Positions 22,840-34,089 of a stretch of DNA of 64,000 nt are shown here, one piece after another (positions within the stretch are counted from its first letter, which is position 1; each line of letters begins with the position of its first letter). The notes beneath the pieces are model-generated. The model saw only the letters and a program-made list of their open reading frames with translations. It searched no databases and was not told where the DNA came from. This DNA is from Limnanthes douglasii subsp. nivea (taxonomy: Eukaryota; Streptophyta; Magnoliopsida; Brassicales; Limnanthaceae): NCBI GenBank assembly GCA_036936605.1, contig JAUPFV010000005.1, positions 157,729,195 through 157,793,194 of the forward strand. Direction: 5' to 3'. The translations under genes and the position numbers were made by a program.

Positions 22840-22990
22840 TGGTTTAGCATAATATATCATTTCTTATTTATCAGACTTGCATTGGTTTCACATCTATCAC
22901 AGTTCCTAATGGTTTAGCATCTATCATAGTTATTATGGTTTCGCAACTATCATATTTACCCTTGTTTTAGATCTAATGTAGAATTTTTTT
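22840..22990. repeat. GCATCTATCAT minisatellite, cluster 1
   Basis: Degenerate copies of a GGTTTAGCATCTATCATAG-type sentence about every 35 bases, in an apparent intron of the ULP1-like gene. Confidence 0.7.
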
Positions 22991-23214
22991 TTTGTAAAGG
23001 ATCATGTCGCTGAAGTCTAAGAAATCAAAATGCCAACAATCAGCGACTTAGATCCAACTTGTAAGAAGGAAATTATCAATATTGAAAATGATTTACACAA
23101 GAAACAAGCAAGTGAATTATTTTTTCTCTCATTTATAATCTTTATATCTAATCTATAGTCTTTTATCTCAACTCTAATATATTCTCACACATGTAACTGT
23201 CTCTCATTCATCTG

Positions 23215-23545
23215 ATTTTTCATAATATGGTTTAACATCTATCATAGTTCCCCTGGTTTACTATAATATCATTTCTCGTCTATCATCGTTGTCATGGTTT
23301 AGCAGCTATCATATTTGCCCTGGTTTAGCATAATATATCGTTTCTTATCTATCATAGTTGCATGGATTTCACATCTATCATAGTTGTATTGGTTTTGTAT
23401 AATATATTGTTTCTCGTCTATCATAGTTGCGCTGGTTTTACATTTATCACACTTTAAAAGTTTCAATGGTTTCGCATCTTACACAATTTCCTATAGTATT
23501 TCCTGGTAATTTAGCCTAATATACTGGTTTTTGCATTTTTGCATA
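23215..23545. repeat. GCATCTATCAT minisatellite, cluster 2
   Basis: About eight copies in the same orientation (GGTTTAACATCTATCATAG, GGTTTTACATTTATCACA and similar), again between exon-like stretches. Confidence 0.75.
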
Positions 23546-24739
23546 AAGAGTTGGATGAAGGCCCATCATTTGAACCATATTTGAATCTTACTAAATATCA
23601 ACTCCCTGATAAACTCCATGGAATAGAAATTATCAAAACAATAGTGTCCATTTACAAATAAAGCAATGGAAGAAATTGACATAGAGAAATAGTACGTATT
23701 AGAAATGATTTAAAAAAGAGAAAAACATGAAGATCTAACATTATGGTCAGTTTCAGATATAACACGATCTAATATTTTTGTTAGTAATATGATGAAGATA
23801 TTAAGTGAAGATGAGATCGATTCTAAGGTAAAAGTTAAATTTACATTCATTTTATTTTTTCTCATTACACAAATAAACTAACCCTTAGCTTCAAATTCTG
23901 ATAACATATAGGTAATAGACAGTTATATGTATATCTACCTTAAACCATACAATTTTCAAATACCAGTTGCTATTTTTATAGGAAAATTTATTCCAGTAAG
24001 ATTCATATCTGGAAGCATAATGGTAAAAATCATATACTTTTACAACACATGTATTAATTAAAAAAAAAGTTTATAAATATTATTACTTCAAAGTAGCACT
24101 CGCTAAACCAAAATATGGATGTAACACAATATGATGACGATAAGCTACAAGGCCTCCAAGAATCTTACATATTCGTTCCACTTCTAACACAAGCACACCG
24201 AGAGGAAATTTCCAATTGGACATTACTGGTAATAGATATCGGAAATAGAGCAACGATAAATCTAGAACCTATTGCCAAGACATTCAAATCCAACAAAAAG
24301 AAGTGCATAAAGATTGGTAAGTGTCTCTCATCTAATATACTTTTCTCCCATATATATATATATATATATATATATCTCATGTAATTTATTTGTATGACTA
24401 TTAACTTACAGATTCAATACCTCCAAAGCAAAAATAGTTTACCAACAAAATCAAACATAAATATAGTATGTCCAATAAAAATTCTTAAAATAAAGGAACA
24501 GTTGATTGTGGGTAATAGTCTGCGATTACTTTGAACTTAGCCTTACTAAACCTCGTGACATTGCATGAACAAGAAGATAAAAATTATTTTACATGTTTCT
24601 TAATGAAGATAACATTAACAGATTTTGGGACGATTATTTATGATGTTTGCTGTAATGTTTTTTGTAATATTTCTTGTAATGTTTGTTATAGTGTTTCTTG
24701 ACAATCAATATAATTTATTACAACATTGAATTATTTTAC

Positions 24740-24995
24740 AAGCGTATCACATCTATCACTATGTATCTATATGTAGTATGATATCTCATATATATATATA
24801 TATATATAAATGCATTGATTTCAAATCTATTGTATTTTTTTGTTGGCTTGGTTTCGCATTTATCAAATATATAAATCCAAAGTTCACACCTATCGTTACT
24901 TTTATTGGTCTGGTTTTGCATCTATCGTTATTTTTGTATGCATGGTTCTACATCTATCTGGTCTATCAATATTTTTATTAGCTAGTTTTTGCATC
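24740..24995. repeat. GCATCTATCAT minisatellite, cluster 3
   Basis: About six degenerate copies after the exon that ends at the 24317 donor site. They also contain a TA run (24786-24808). Confidence 0.65.
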
Positions 24996-25884
24996 ATCAG
25001 GTCTAATTATTTTTCTTCAAGGAGTTAATATTTAGGAAATTTCTCTGTTCTTGTAATTACCATCCTCCTATCTATTTTGTTAAATCAAAAATTTAACTAG
25101 TGTTTATAATTTGATTTATGATTTACTTATATTATTAGACAAAAGTAGATATAACTCATGATAATGCTCAAAAAAATAATTAGTCAATGTCCACGCTGCT
25201 AAACTTTTTAACTATCTATTTCGTTATTTTAGGCTTTCATACATAAAAAATGTTATTTTGAAAAATGGCACGTATAATTAATTATATTTCAAATGATGAG
25301 TTCATGTATGGTGATTTGTCCCCACTCCATTTGCTCCGGAAAGAAGGGAAAATTGGAAGCTAACAACGATAGAAGAATTTTCTTTATCTTCTTTTTTTTG
25401 ATGATATTACTTCTTTTGCTCATGAACATTATTTTCTTGAACGTTTCAAACTTTCTCAAGATGAGGAGGATAAAAATGAGGATCATGTTTCTGTCCATTA
25501 AAAAGAAAGATGGAACATACTATATTTGAAGAAGAGGAAGATGCTAAAGAGCTGGAGGAAGAAGAGTCTGAATAAAAAGAATATGGAGAAGAGGAAGAAG
25601 ATTATGACCAAGAAGACTCTGAAGACTTTGAAGAAGAGTCTGACTAAAAGCTAAATAAAGGCTCTGTATTTACTTTTTGTTGTTTGTATGTTCTTGTTTT
25701 TACTTTTTGTTGTCCATAATGTTTATGTAAGAGACTCTGTTTTTACTATTTGTTTTCAGTTTGTGTTCTATTGAACTTTAATTTATTTTTTTTCACTTTT
25801 TCATTATAAAGTTTATGAACTTGAATGAATTTATTTCTCCTTTTATTTGTTTTCACCCATCTATCAAGAAGAGTCACTAAGAAA

Positions 25885-26465
25885 TATCTGACCAGTTTAA
25901 CATCTATTTAATTCATGTAATTTGATTATGATAGGTATTACATCTATCACCACAAAAAATGTATTTGATAATAACCTAGCTTAGCATCTATCAGACCAAT
26001 GTATTTGGTTATCCAAGATTTCGCATCTATCATAACCTAATATATTTGGTTATAACTAAGTTTAACATCTATTAAAACCATGTATTTGGTTATGGAAAGT
26101 TTCTCATCTATCATAACCAAATTTATTTTGTTATAATATGTTTCACATCCATCAGACCAATGTATTTGGTTATAACCTCGTTTTGCGTATATCAAACTCA
26201 TGTTTATTGGTTATAACATGTTTTTCATCTAGCATGTATCACAAAGGTTATGCATCTATCATGTATCATACCAAATTTCTTATCTTTCATTATCCATCTA
26301 TCATTTTAGTTATACTGTTAGGTTGTGCATCTATCATATTAATTATGTAAGGTTTCACATCTATCATTTTACTTATACCGTCAGGTTGCGCATCTATCAT
26401 ATTAATTATGTAAGTTTTCGCATCTATAATATTTTATCCATGCATAGTTTCGCAGTTTTATATCT
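25885..26465. repeat. GCATCTATCAT minisatellite, cluster 4 (largest)
   Basis: At least 14 copies. The first ones alternate with ATGTATTTGGTTATAAC giving a period near 55 bases; later ones shorten to about 35 bases. The cluster lies between the convergent 3' ends of the ULP1-like gene and the transposase. Confidence 0.8.
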
Positions 26466-26479
26466 AACATAAGAAAAAT

Positions 26480-27950
26480 AACATGTTTTGCAATATAAAA
26501 ACCGCACGTAACAAAACCTCACGATCATTGCCATCTTTAGCTATGACTATAGCAAAACCCATTTATATATCCCCGTTAAAAAAATTTCATCAATAAATAA
26601 AATTGGACGACAAGAATTGAAACCATGGAGACAAGAACCGAATGCTACAAAATAATGCTTGAACACATTGATTTCTAAAATATACTCCAGTATATAATCA
26701 CTGTTGCTATTAATAATCTTCAATGATTTGAAATAAGTCTTAAGTAGTTTAAAGGAAGTAGAACTATCTCTATATATAACCATCTTAGCTTTCTCCAAAT
26801 TAAGCCACGAAACATAGAAAAATATATAAACCGTAGTTATTTTTAAAAAATGATTTCACACTTGTAGCTGAAACATCAAAATTCCTCCTAACAATATATC
26901 ATTTGCAATCAAATAAAAAAACAAATGATTTCTATTTTCTTTGAAAAAACTAGTCCCACAAGTATGAGGTTTGTCATACTTTTTAATAATAACAAAACAA
27001 ATTGACTTATTTTTTTAGCATAAAGTCTTCAAAGACAACCTTTTGAGTATTTTATCGTGCAATAAACAATTACTTTTTGTTTATTATTATGTAGATATTT
27101 GAAAGTAAAACCTTATTGTAAAGCCAACCTACTAATCGCTAATTTTGTATATATTGCACCCTCTTCAAAAACTTATCCAACTCCACTAATTTCATTAACC
27201 CAACCAACAATAGCAAGTAGTTTTTTCTTGTGAACAATACTATTGACACCAGAACTTTGACTAGTTTCTCCACAAATAAAATCTTCATTTGAAGCTTCAA
27301 AAAAAATATGAGCAGTTTCTCTAACATTATCGCCAACAACAACATCACCTTCAACATTAATAGTAATACTTGGAACAACCAAAGTATCAATAACTTATGC
27401 AAAAGCAACTAAATCACCATCACAACCTAAGATAAAGTTTTCAAGGTCACCGCAACAGTATCTTAATCTGAATTTACTCCGAACCAATGAATCATATCTA
27501 TTTAAAACAAAATTAATAATATCTTCAAAATCATAAAAAAGACAAAGATCACAGATTCCATGTTTGCCATTTAGTTTAAAAATACACAGTCAACTTCTAG
27601 ACATTGTGTACCTGTATTCGACAATTCAAAAAACTAAAAATACTAAACAACTCACACCTATCATAACAGAAAATGCACAGGTTTTGCACCTAACATTATA
27701 GAAAATGCATAGGTTTTGCACCTAACATTATAGAAAATAATAAGTTTCGCATGTATCAGTACATAAAATACACATTCGCAACTAGTAAAAAATAATAGGT
27801 TGTGCAATTATCGTTACAGAAAAATGCACATGTTTTGCAACTTATAGTACATAAATTAAACAAGTTTGGCATCTAGCAAGACTTTATCTTTTTCGTACCA
27901 GTCGTCTTCTTCGTTTACACTGGAACAACTTTCTCAACCATGTTTTCCAT
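26480..27950 (-). pseudogene. MuDR-type MULE transposase, 5' half, broken
   Basis: On the minus strand the ATG at 27950 begins MENMVEKVVPV, then a stop and a Lys-rich stretch. After an intron-like stretch (27605-27870) the text resumes with CDLCLFYDFEDIINFVLNRY...RYCCGDLENFILGCDGDL, which looks like the N-terminal PB1-like region of MuDR proteins. 26547-26798 reads KAKMVIYRDSSTSFKLLKTY...YFVAFGSCLHGFNSCRPILFIDEIFLTGIYK, the classical start of the MULE DDE domain (the Asp of ID is the first catalytic residue). A frameshift follows before AIVIAKDGNDR. The other catalytic residues and zinc finger are not present. It is convergent with the ULP1-like gene, as in MULEs that carry both. Confidence 0.8.
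27605..27870. repeat. GCATCTATCAT-related minisatellite, cluster 5
   Basis: About six copies of a variant (GGTTTTGCACCTAACATTAT, AGTTTCGCATGTATCAGTAC) in an apparent intron of the transposase gene, same orientation as clusters 1-4. Confidence 0.65.
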
Positions 27951-28669
27951 AAAAAAAATAAAAAAATACACTAAAAAAGACTAAAACTTAAAACAATACA
28001 ACATTTCGACTACAAAATCAAAGTAAAAACAGATGAAATACCAAAAATCACAAATAACACAAAGACAAAAGCTCAGTAACAAATCTGCAAAAAAATTGAG
28101 TAACATGAAACAAAAATAAAAAGTAAAACATTAAAATCAAATAAATACACAATCAAAAGAAAAGACAAAGAATTGAAAGGAAACTGAATAGCACATGATA
28201 TACTACTATAGATCATAAATCCTAAGAAGAGAAGGAAAAATAAAAAAAGTTCAAATAAAAAATATAAAAAAATCGGAGAGTTAAATAAGTCTTTTTTAAA
28301 AATATATAAAAATATAGATATTAAATAGATAATAATTTAATTCTTAAGTATTAGTCGATATCAGACTCTTAAATTATCTTAATTATTTATTTTTATACAA
28401 AACAAATAAAAATATCGACATTTATTAAATTTGTGATAGGGTTTTGTTATCCGGTGCTTTTTAACACCGAATAGTAAAACATTTATTTTGTTTAATGGTT
28501 AGTAAAGTAGTAATGACAAATTTTATATATCTTTGTATGGACGTAACTATATGTTTTGTCATTAATAAATATTGTGATATTCAACTTACTCAGATTACTA
28601 ATATATTATCCATTAAATTATAAATTTTGTAAGATAAATGGGTAGTAATAATAAAATTTTCAATATCCA
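27951..28669. other. AT-rich flank of the third MULE
   Basis: No gene recognised. A short hairpin (CGGTGCTTTTTAACACCG, 28452-28469) is present. The right end of the MULE probably lies here but I could not pair terminal repeats. Confidence 0.4.

Positions 28670-28740
<71 letters not shown>
28670..28740. repeat. (ATT)n microsatellite
   Basis: About 23 perfect ATT repeats. Confidence 0.95.
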
Positions 28741-28742
<2 letters not shown>

Positions 28743-29014
28743 TAGATTATTTTATATTATTAAATCAATTTAAATTATTATTTTTCTAAATCGTATTATA
28801 TGACTAAAAAAATCACTTCTAAGTTTTTATTTTTAAAATTAATAACGTAACTATCTTTTTATTCAATATTAATTTACCTGTAATATATTTTTAATCAATT
28901 ATTAATATATTACTTATTAAATCTAAATTTCATTAAATTAATATGTAATTAAAAAATCATACTATTAGTTTTTCTTAGTTGATTTTAAACTATTAAATAA
29001 ATTCGTGATGTTAT

Positions 29015-29165
29015 TTTTTTTTCGGAGGAAACCTGCAGCCGCTACTCAGAGTGCAACGAGTGCGCACAGGGTAAACCCTCAGTCTGACACGATGGTCAGG
29101 TTCAACCGAGAAAGCGTATGTGCCATACTCAACGAACTCGGCTACCCCCTTGGGGTTCGTGGTGT
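29015..29165. other. GC-rich island of unknown origin
   Basis: About 150 bases near 55 percent GC in otherwise AT-only DNA, with GCACAGGGTAAACCC and GGTCAGGTTCAACC strings. The open frame MVRFNRESVCAILNELG is short and unconvincing. The GGTTCAACC string is reminiscent of a Pol III B box, so a degenerate SINE is possible, but no A-tail or flanking duplication is evident. Confidence 0.35.
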
Positions 29166-29204
29166 TATTTTTGTTTATATAAAAGTTATCATATTTTGTG
29201 GATA

Positions 29205-29209
29205 AAAAT
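29205..29209. repeat. 5-bp target-site duplication, left
   Basis: AAAAT immediately before the 5' LTR, matched by AAAAT at 39696-39700. Confidence 0.75.
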
Positions 29210-29539
29210 TGATATGAAAATAGGTTTTTAAGGATTAATTTGTAAATAATGTTAATTCAGGGACTTAACTGTAATTAATGTAAGTTTTGTCCTTAATTTG
29301 TGAATGACGTAAATTTTTGGAGACAACTATAACTTTGTATAATTTGTAAGGACGCAATAGCAATTAGTCCATTTTTGTAACAGATTCAGTTTAAGACTAA
29401 GTCTTGGCTCCTCTATATAAAGGACCAGACTACTCTAATAAAGGTTTGAACACTTTTACTTGAAACTCATTTGTACTTGTGTTTTCTCTCTCTAGAATTT
29501 TCCCTTAGCAATTTACTAGAACAAAATCAAACCTCATCA
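29210..29539 (+). repeat. 5' LTR (330 bp)
   Basis: Begins TGATATGAAAATAGG and ends CCTCATCA. A TATA box (CTATATAAAGG) is at about 29413-29423. A 60-bp internal segment (about 29292-29352) is absent from the 3' LTR. Confidence 0.9.
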
Positions 29540-29560
29540 AATTGGCGACTTCACTAGGGA
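29540..29560 (+). promoter_or_regulatory. Primer-binding site region
   Basis: ATTGGCGACTTCACTAGGGA directly follows the 5' LTR, where the tRNA primer should anneal. The same TTGGCGAC start follows the LTR of the second element at 57620. I do not assign a tRNA with certainty. Confidence 0.6.
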
Positions 29561-29638
29561 CTGAATAAGAAAAATCAGTAGCTTATTCTGTTCGAAAGTG
29601 ATATTATTCAGTGGTATTCTTTGACTATAATTCATAAA

Positions 29639-31477
29639 ATGAATCCTGAAAATAATAATCCTACGCTTCAATCGACGATAGAAACTCTGAGAGATGATTT
29701 GCAAAAGAATGAGACTGCTGGGAATGAAACTGATGGATCGTCTCCGGTTCAAGTTCGATCTGATGTTGAGTCAATAATGAATCAACTTCTAGATAAAATC
29801 AATGCTTTGAATGAAAAATATGAACGAAGGGAGCAAGAGATACTTTATGCTAGAATTAGATCTGAAGTTAGACAAGAAATTGAAAAAACCGATGTGGAAG
29901 GTCAGCCAGATCAATCTTTTGATGATAGATATGCTAAGTCTGAGCATAAAAAAACACGTTTTGTGTCTCCTAAAGAGCGATATTCGTCTCGAAAGAAGAA
30001 AAAAGATAAACACAAATTGATAACTTCCAGTGATGGGGAAGTAGAAAGTTCAGCCTCGGGATTTAAAAGGCATAGAGGTTCTTCGAAAGGGGAATCAAAA
30101 AGAGATTATTCGAGGAGGTATAAAAAGGAGAGCAAGTCTAAGAATGCTCCTCGATCGACTTGGCATGATCGAATCAGTATGCTAAAACTGATAGGAATTT
30201 ATATGTCACAATGGGGACCGATGACCAATTCGTTCAAGGCGTTGATTGGAGAAATTCTCCATTAATAGATGAAATTCATTCCATGCCGCTTCTGAAGCGT
30301 TTTGATATTTCAAAAGTTGAAAATTTCAACGGGATGCAAGATCCCGATTATCACATCGATCAAATTCAAAAATTATATGATGAATTTCGAGGATGAAGAC
30401 CGGCTTTTGTGTCGCGCTTTTTCTCAAACTTTTAAAGGAACAACTCTCAAATGGTACAACAGGATTCTGAGGGGGTCCATATCAAATTTCAGGGATTTTT
30501 ATACTGCTTTTCGAAGGCAGTTTATGGGAAGCAAAGAGATAAGAGCTAATGGTGATACAATTATTAAGTGCAAGCAGACACCGGGAGAAAAATTGAAAGA
30601 CTATACCAAGAGATTTATATTAACCAAGGCTAGTTTGGACAACTGTGAAGAAAATGTGGCGCTGGCAGCTTTTTGCCAGGGTTTATTGCGAGGGGATCTG
30701 GCTAATAAAATGACAAAGAGAAGGGCTTTGACTTTTGGAGCATTTCAGGCTTAAGTCGAGGATCAAATCAAGGTTGAAGAGTCTAGTAGAGTCTGAGATG
30801 AACCAACTAATACTCCGAAAAATTCGGGACATGCAGCCAATAATCAGGGGCAAGCCTCGAATGAAAATAACAATGGTAATATGAATAATCAGCAGTCGAG
30901 GCAGAAGAACAACAATTTTCCTTCTCGGAGTTTTGGCTATTCGAACGACACTCTATCTAACAATTACAACAGGCCTAGGCCAAATACATGGGTCATGCCA
31001 AAGTACTATGCTGATTTGACAGAGTGTGTTTCTGTCATTTGGGATAAAACTAAGAATTATGTGAACTTTAGGAAACCAGCTCCTATCAGTAGACCGAGGG
31101 AAGAAATGAATAATAAATTTTGTATGTATCATGATGATATTGGGCATGATACGAATGATTGTAATTCTTTGAAAAAAGAAATCCAATATTTGATTGAGAA
31201 TAGAAAGCTCTTGACTTATGTGAAGTCACATGGGAGTGCATCGAAGAATAATGGTGCATCAACTTCGAAGGCTGCACCGCCAACTGAGAATTTGATGATT
31301 ATGGATTCACAGGTTGAATTATTTGATGCTTCTAATGAATACGTTAAAAAGGATCCGAACAGGTTACTTCTGATGGCAGTCGAGGAGCCTGCCGAGGTTG
31401 TTTCTGTAGAAAAGGGCGTGTTCGGGAATTATGCAAGTTTTTTTAATCGTTGGCAATTTTTAGGGGCGATTCGATGA
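29639..31477 (+). pseudogene. gag: gag (capsid/nucleocapsid), frameshifted
   Basis: The ATG at 29639 begins MNPENNNPTLQSTIETLRDD. A charged, probably coiled-coil N-terminus and Lys/Arg/Ser-rich stretch are followed after frameshifts (near 30230 and 30390) by the capsid core: DPDYHIDQIQKLYDEF, LLCRAFSQTFKGTTLKWY, FRDFYTAFRRQFMGSKEI and AAFCQGLLRGDLANKM. After an Asn-rich linker comes a zinc knuckle, CMYHDDIGHDTNDC (about 31120-31162), the C-x2-H-x4-H-x4-C variant seen in this lineage. At least two frameshifts and two stops separate the pieces. Confidence 0.9.
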
Positions 31478-31604
31478 CTGAAAATTCAGACAGTTCGAGG
31501 AAAAGGCATGTTGTCAATTTGAAAACTCAAATTGAAGGGAGAATGTCAACACATTTATATGGAAAGAAATATATTCCTTTTTATTTTGTTTGATGAATAT
31601 GATT

Positions 31605-32040
31605 TGAGATGCTGTGGTAATTGGAGCTGAGGTTGCTGGCGTTGAAATTCGACGTGTGTTGATTGACACTTGTACTTCTGCTAATGTCCTTTTTAAGTCT
31701 ACCTATGATAGGATGATAAACCCACTTCAGATTACTCAATCAGATCTTACAATTATCGGATTCACGGGTGTAACAGCTCGTGTTGTTGGAGAATTCGAGG
31801 GAGAAGTTAGTTTGGGAAAATGGCCATTCAAGAAAAAGGTCCAGGTACTCTTTGTGGTGGTGGACTGTCCCACAAGTTATAATGCTATTCCTAGAAGATC
31901 ATGGCTTTCGAGAATGTATGGGGTGGTTTCAACAATTCATCAATGCTTTAAGTACGTGGTTGGAGACAGAGTTGGAGTGGTTCGAGGCGATCAAAAGGTT
32001 GCCAGAGAATGCTATGCCACTGCGGTTCGGGTCTGAGGAT
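31605..32040 (+). pseudogene. pol: pol: aspartic protease domain, active site altered
   Basis: VLIDTCTSANVLF near 31650-31690 is the flap/active-site strand of a retroviral-type protease; the family motif is D-T/S-G, but here a Cys codon (TGT) stands in place of the Gly. The later YNAIPRRSWLSRMYGVVSTIH string fits the end of the protease of Tat/gypsy elements. The frame is open for 140 codons, so it decayed later than gag, but the active-site change predicts no activity. Confidence 0.85.
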
Positions 32041-32384
32041 CCAGCAGTGAAGATTTGATGCGAGAATAGCAGTTAGAGAGGGTCCCCTCGGATTTGGAAG
32101 AAAGTATTGACGATCTGAGGGAAACCCCGAGGTCTTTAACAATGTGTGAAGATATAGAGGAGTTTACTTTTTCAGAAGGAAAAGTGCTTCAGATTGGAAC
32201 TTTATTGACTCCTTATCTACGTCAATAACTGTTTGATTTTTTATATTAGATTTGGAATGTCTTTGCTTGAAAGACGGAAGATGTAACAAGAGTACCTATT
32301 GAAATAATGTTTCACAACTTGGCCATAAATCTGAAGGTCAAACCAGTGATTAAAAAAGAAGAGCGTTTTCCTCGGAAAAAGCGG

Positions 32385-33340
32385 AAGCAATTGTTGTAAA
32401 AATGGATCGGTTGTCTAAGGTCGGACATATAAGGGAACCACAGTATCCTTTGTGGACGGCGAATCCGGTGGTGGTTAAAAAAAGAATGGGAAATGGAGGA
32501 TGTGTGTAGATTTTACATATTTAAATAGAGCTTGCCCCAAAGATCCATTTCATGTTCCTCGAATAGATCAATTGATTGATTCCACTTCAGGCAATAAAAT
32601 TTTAACTTTTATGGATGCTTTCGCAGGATATAATCAGATCCAGATGGATCCGAAGGACCAAAAGTGCACGACTTTTATAACTGATATAGGCCTCCATTGT
32701 TATAGAGTGATGCCCTTCGGATTGAAGAATGCTAGAGCCACTTATAGACGATATGGTAGTGAAAAGTTCAAGAGACGAAGTGCCTCTTGATGTTCTAGAG
32801 GAAGCTTTTTTGAATCTTAGAGTGATCAGGTTGAAGTTAAATTCTGAAAAGTGTACATTCGGAGTTCGATCGGGGAAGTTTTTGGGTTTTGTTATTAGTG
32901 AAAAAGGAATAGAAGCCGACCTAGAACAATTAAAAGCTTTGATAACAATGAATTCACCTCGATCAGTCAAAGAAGTGCAGATATTGACATGAAGGTTATC
33001 AGCACTTAATCAAATTATTTTCACAATTTTCTGATAAATTCTTTCCTTTCTTTCAAGTGTTACGAGAACATAATAGGTCCGAATGGACGTCGGAATGTGA
33101 AGCAGCGTTCACAAACATTAATTTTTTTTGTCATCACCAGAAATATTAACAAAGCCTCGAAATGGGGAGAAATTATTCTTGTACATCGCCGTATCAGATT
33201 TTGCACTCAGCGCAATGTTAATTAGTGAAGATTCAGGAATTCTGAAGCCGGTGTATTACGTTAGTAAAAGTCTAGTGGCAGCTAGAAAAGAGATATATGA
33301 AATTGGAAAAGCTGGCTTTAGCATTGGTGATTGCTGTTAG
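32385..33340 (+). pseudogene. pol: pol: reverse transcriptase and RNase H, with palm deletion
   Basis: A linker with MDRLSKVGHIREPQY-like sequence leads to MCVDFTYLNRACPKDPF, FMDAFAGYNQIQMDP and VMPFGLKNARATY. At about 32740 the text jumps to IDDMVVKSS: roughly 75 nt, including the residues just before the catalytic YxDD, are missing and the frame shifts. It then continues with KCTFGVRSGKFLGFVIS and KALITMNSP. The RNase H follows after shifts (LFLYIAVSDFALSAMLI, PVYYVSKSL, 33128-33320). The gene cannot give an active polymerase. Confidence 0.9.
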
Positions 33341-33589
33341 GAATATACGTCCATATTTTCAAGCACATACTATAGAAGTCCGAACTTCATTCCCTTTAAA
33401 AAATGTATTACAACGACCTGATATTTCGGGGAGGATGACCAAATGATCAGTGGAGTAAGGGAACACAGATATCTTATTTACACCTCGAACAACAATCAAG
33501 GCATAAGCACTGGCTGATTGTTTAGTTGAGTTCCATTCAAGTAGATCGGATGAGGAAGAAAACACAAAAGTTTTACCTATAGATTCGAG

Positions 33590-33995
33590 GTGGAGTGTTC
33601 GAACGGATGGAGGGTCCAGTATTTCAAGGTGCAGTGTTGGGGTTCAATTGATAGCTCTGATAGGGGAAACAATGGTCCAATCAATTAAAATTGGTTTTCA
33701 TGCTTCAAACAATGAAGTTGAGTACGAAGCTGCTTTTGGAGGTTTGAGATTGGCGAGAATTTGTGGGGCGACTTCGGTACTTCTGGAAATGGGTTCTCAC
33801 TTATTGGCAAATCAGGTATCTGGATTTTCCGAAGCAAGGAAGGATCGTTTGATTTTATATATTTGGGAGATTTGGAATCTAATGCTTCTGTTTGACAATG
33901 TGGTTGTGGAATATATCGGGCGAGGAAGTAACATGGTGGCTGATTCTTTAGCAAATGTTTCTTACAAGGAAGAATATCATTACATTTTGCTATAA
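33590..33995 (+). pseudogene. pol: pol: second (additional) RNase H-like domain
   Basis: A second RNase H-like fold after the first: IKIGFHASNNEVEYEAAFGG, LLEMGSHLLANQVSG and VVEYIGRGSNMVADSLAN. The NNEAEY-type string, a middle strand with an acidic residue and the final ADSLA motif mark the additional RNase H (aRNH) known from Tat-lineage gypsy elements. It lies between RNase H and integrase as expected. The N-terminal strand (RWSVRTDGG-like, about 33590-33610) is in another frame. Confidence 0.85.
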
Positions 33996-34089
33996 TAAAA
34001 TCCTTCAATTGTTACTCAATCTGGCCAATGTGAAATTATAGAATAATTTTTTTCCACTGATGAAAGCCGACGTGATTGGCGATCAGATA

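Larger units (their letters stand above)
22086..25650 (+). pseudogene. ULP1-like (C48 peptidase) gene of a MULE, broken
   Basis: The first part (22110-22620) is an acidic low-complexity region with two copies of a segment reading QKQDP-PPQENSD-SVENKDTTSN. Later exons are separated by AT-rich introns: 22996-23110; 23550-23660; 23912-24021 (VIDSYMYIYLKPYNFQIPVA); 24115-24316 (SYIFVPLLTQ...SNWTLLVIDI, ending at a GTAAGT donor); and an end at 25270-25650 that finishes in a very acidic Glu/Asp tail. The VID-Y start and the FVPL...W-LLVIDI core fit ULP1-type SUMO peptidase domains that travel with plant MULEs. Asn stands where the catalytic His precedes the Trp, and I find no catalytic Cys motif, so it is very likely inactive. 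Confidence 0.6.

Noticed and set aside
24115..25028. Frames through the TATATA runs encoding IYIYIY peptides
   Set aside because: Microsatellite translation; only the part 24115-24316 is supported, as a ULP1-like exon.
25293..25529. Hydrophobic 78-codon frame that looks like a membrane protein
   Set aside because: A different frame of the same stretch reads as the acidic end of the ULP1-like protein, which fits its context better.
22840..26465. Possible CRISPR-like array because of repeated short sentences
   Set aside because: Repeats are degenerate, spacers are not unique or of constant length, and the DNA is clearly plant nuclear.
29005..29205. 66-codon frame over the GC-rich island as a gene
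   Set aside because: Short, no start context, no family; kept only as a compositional oddity.
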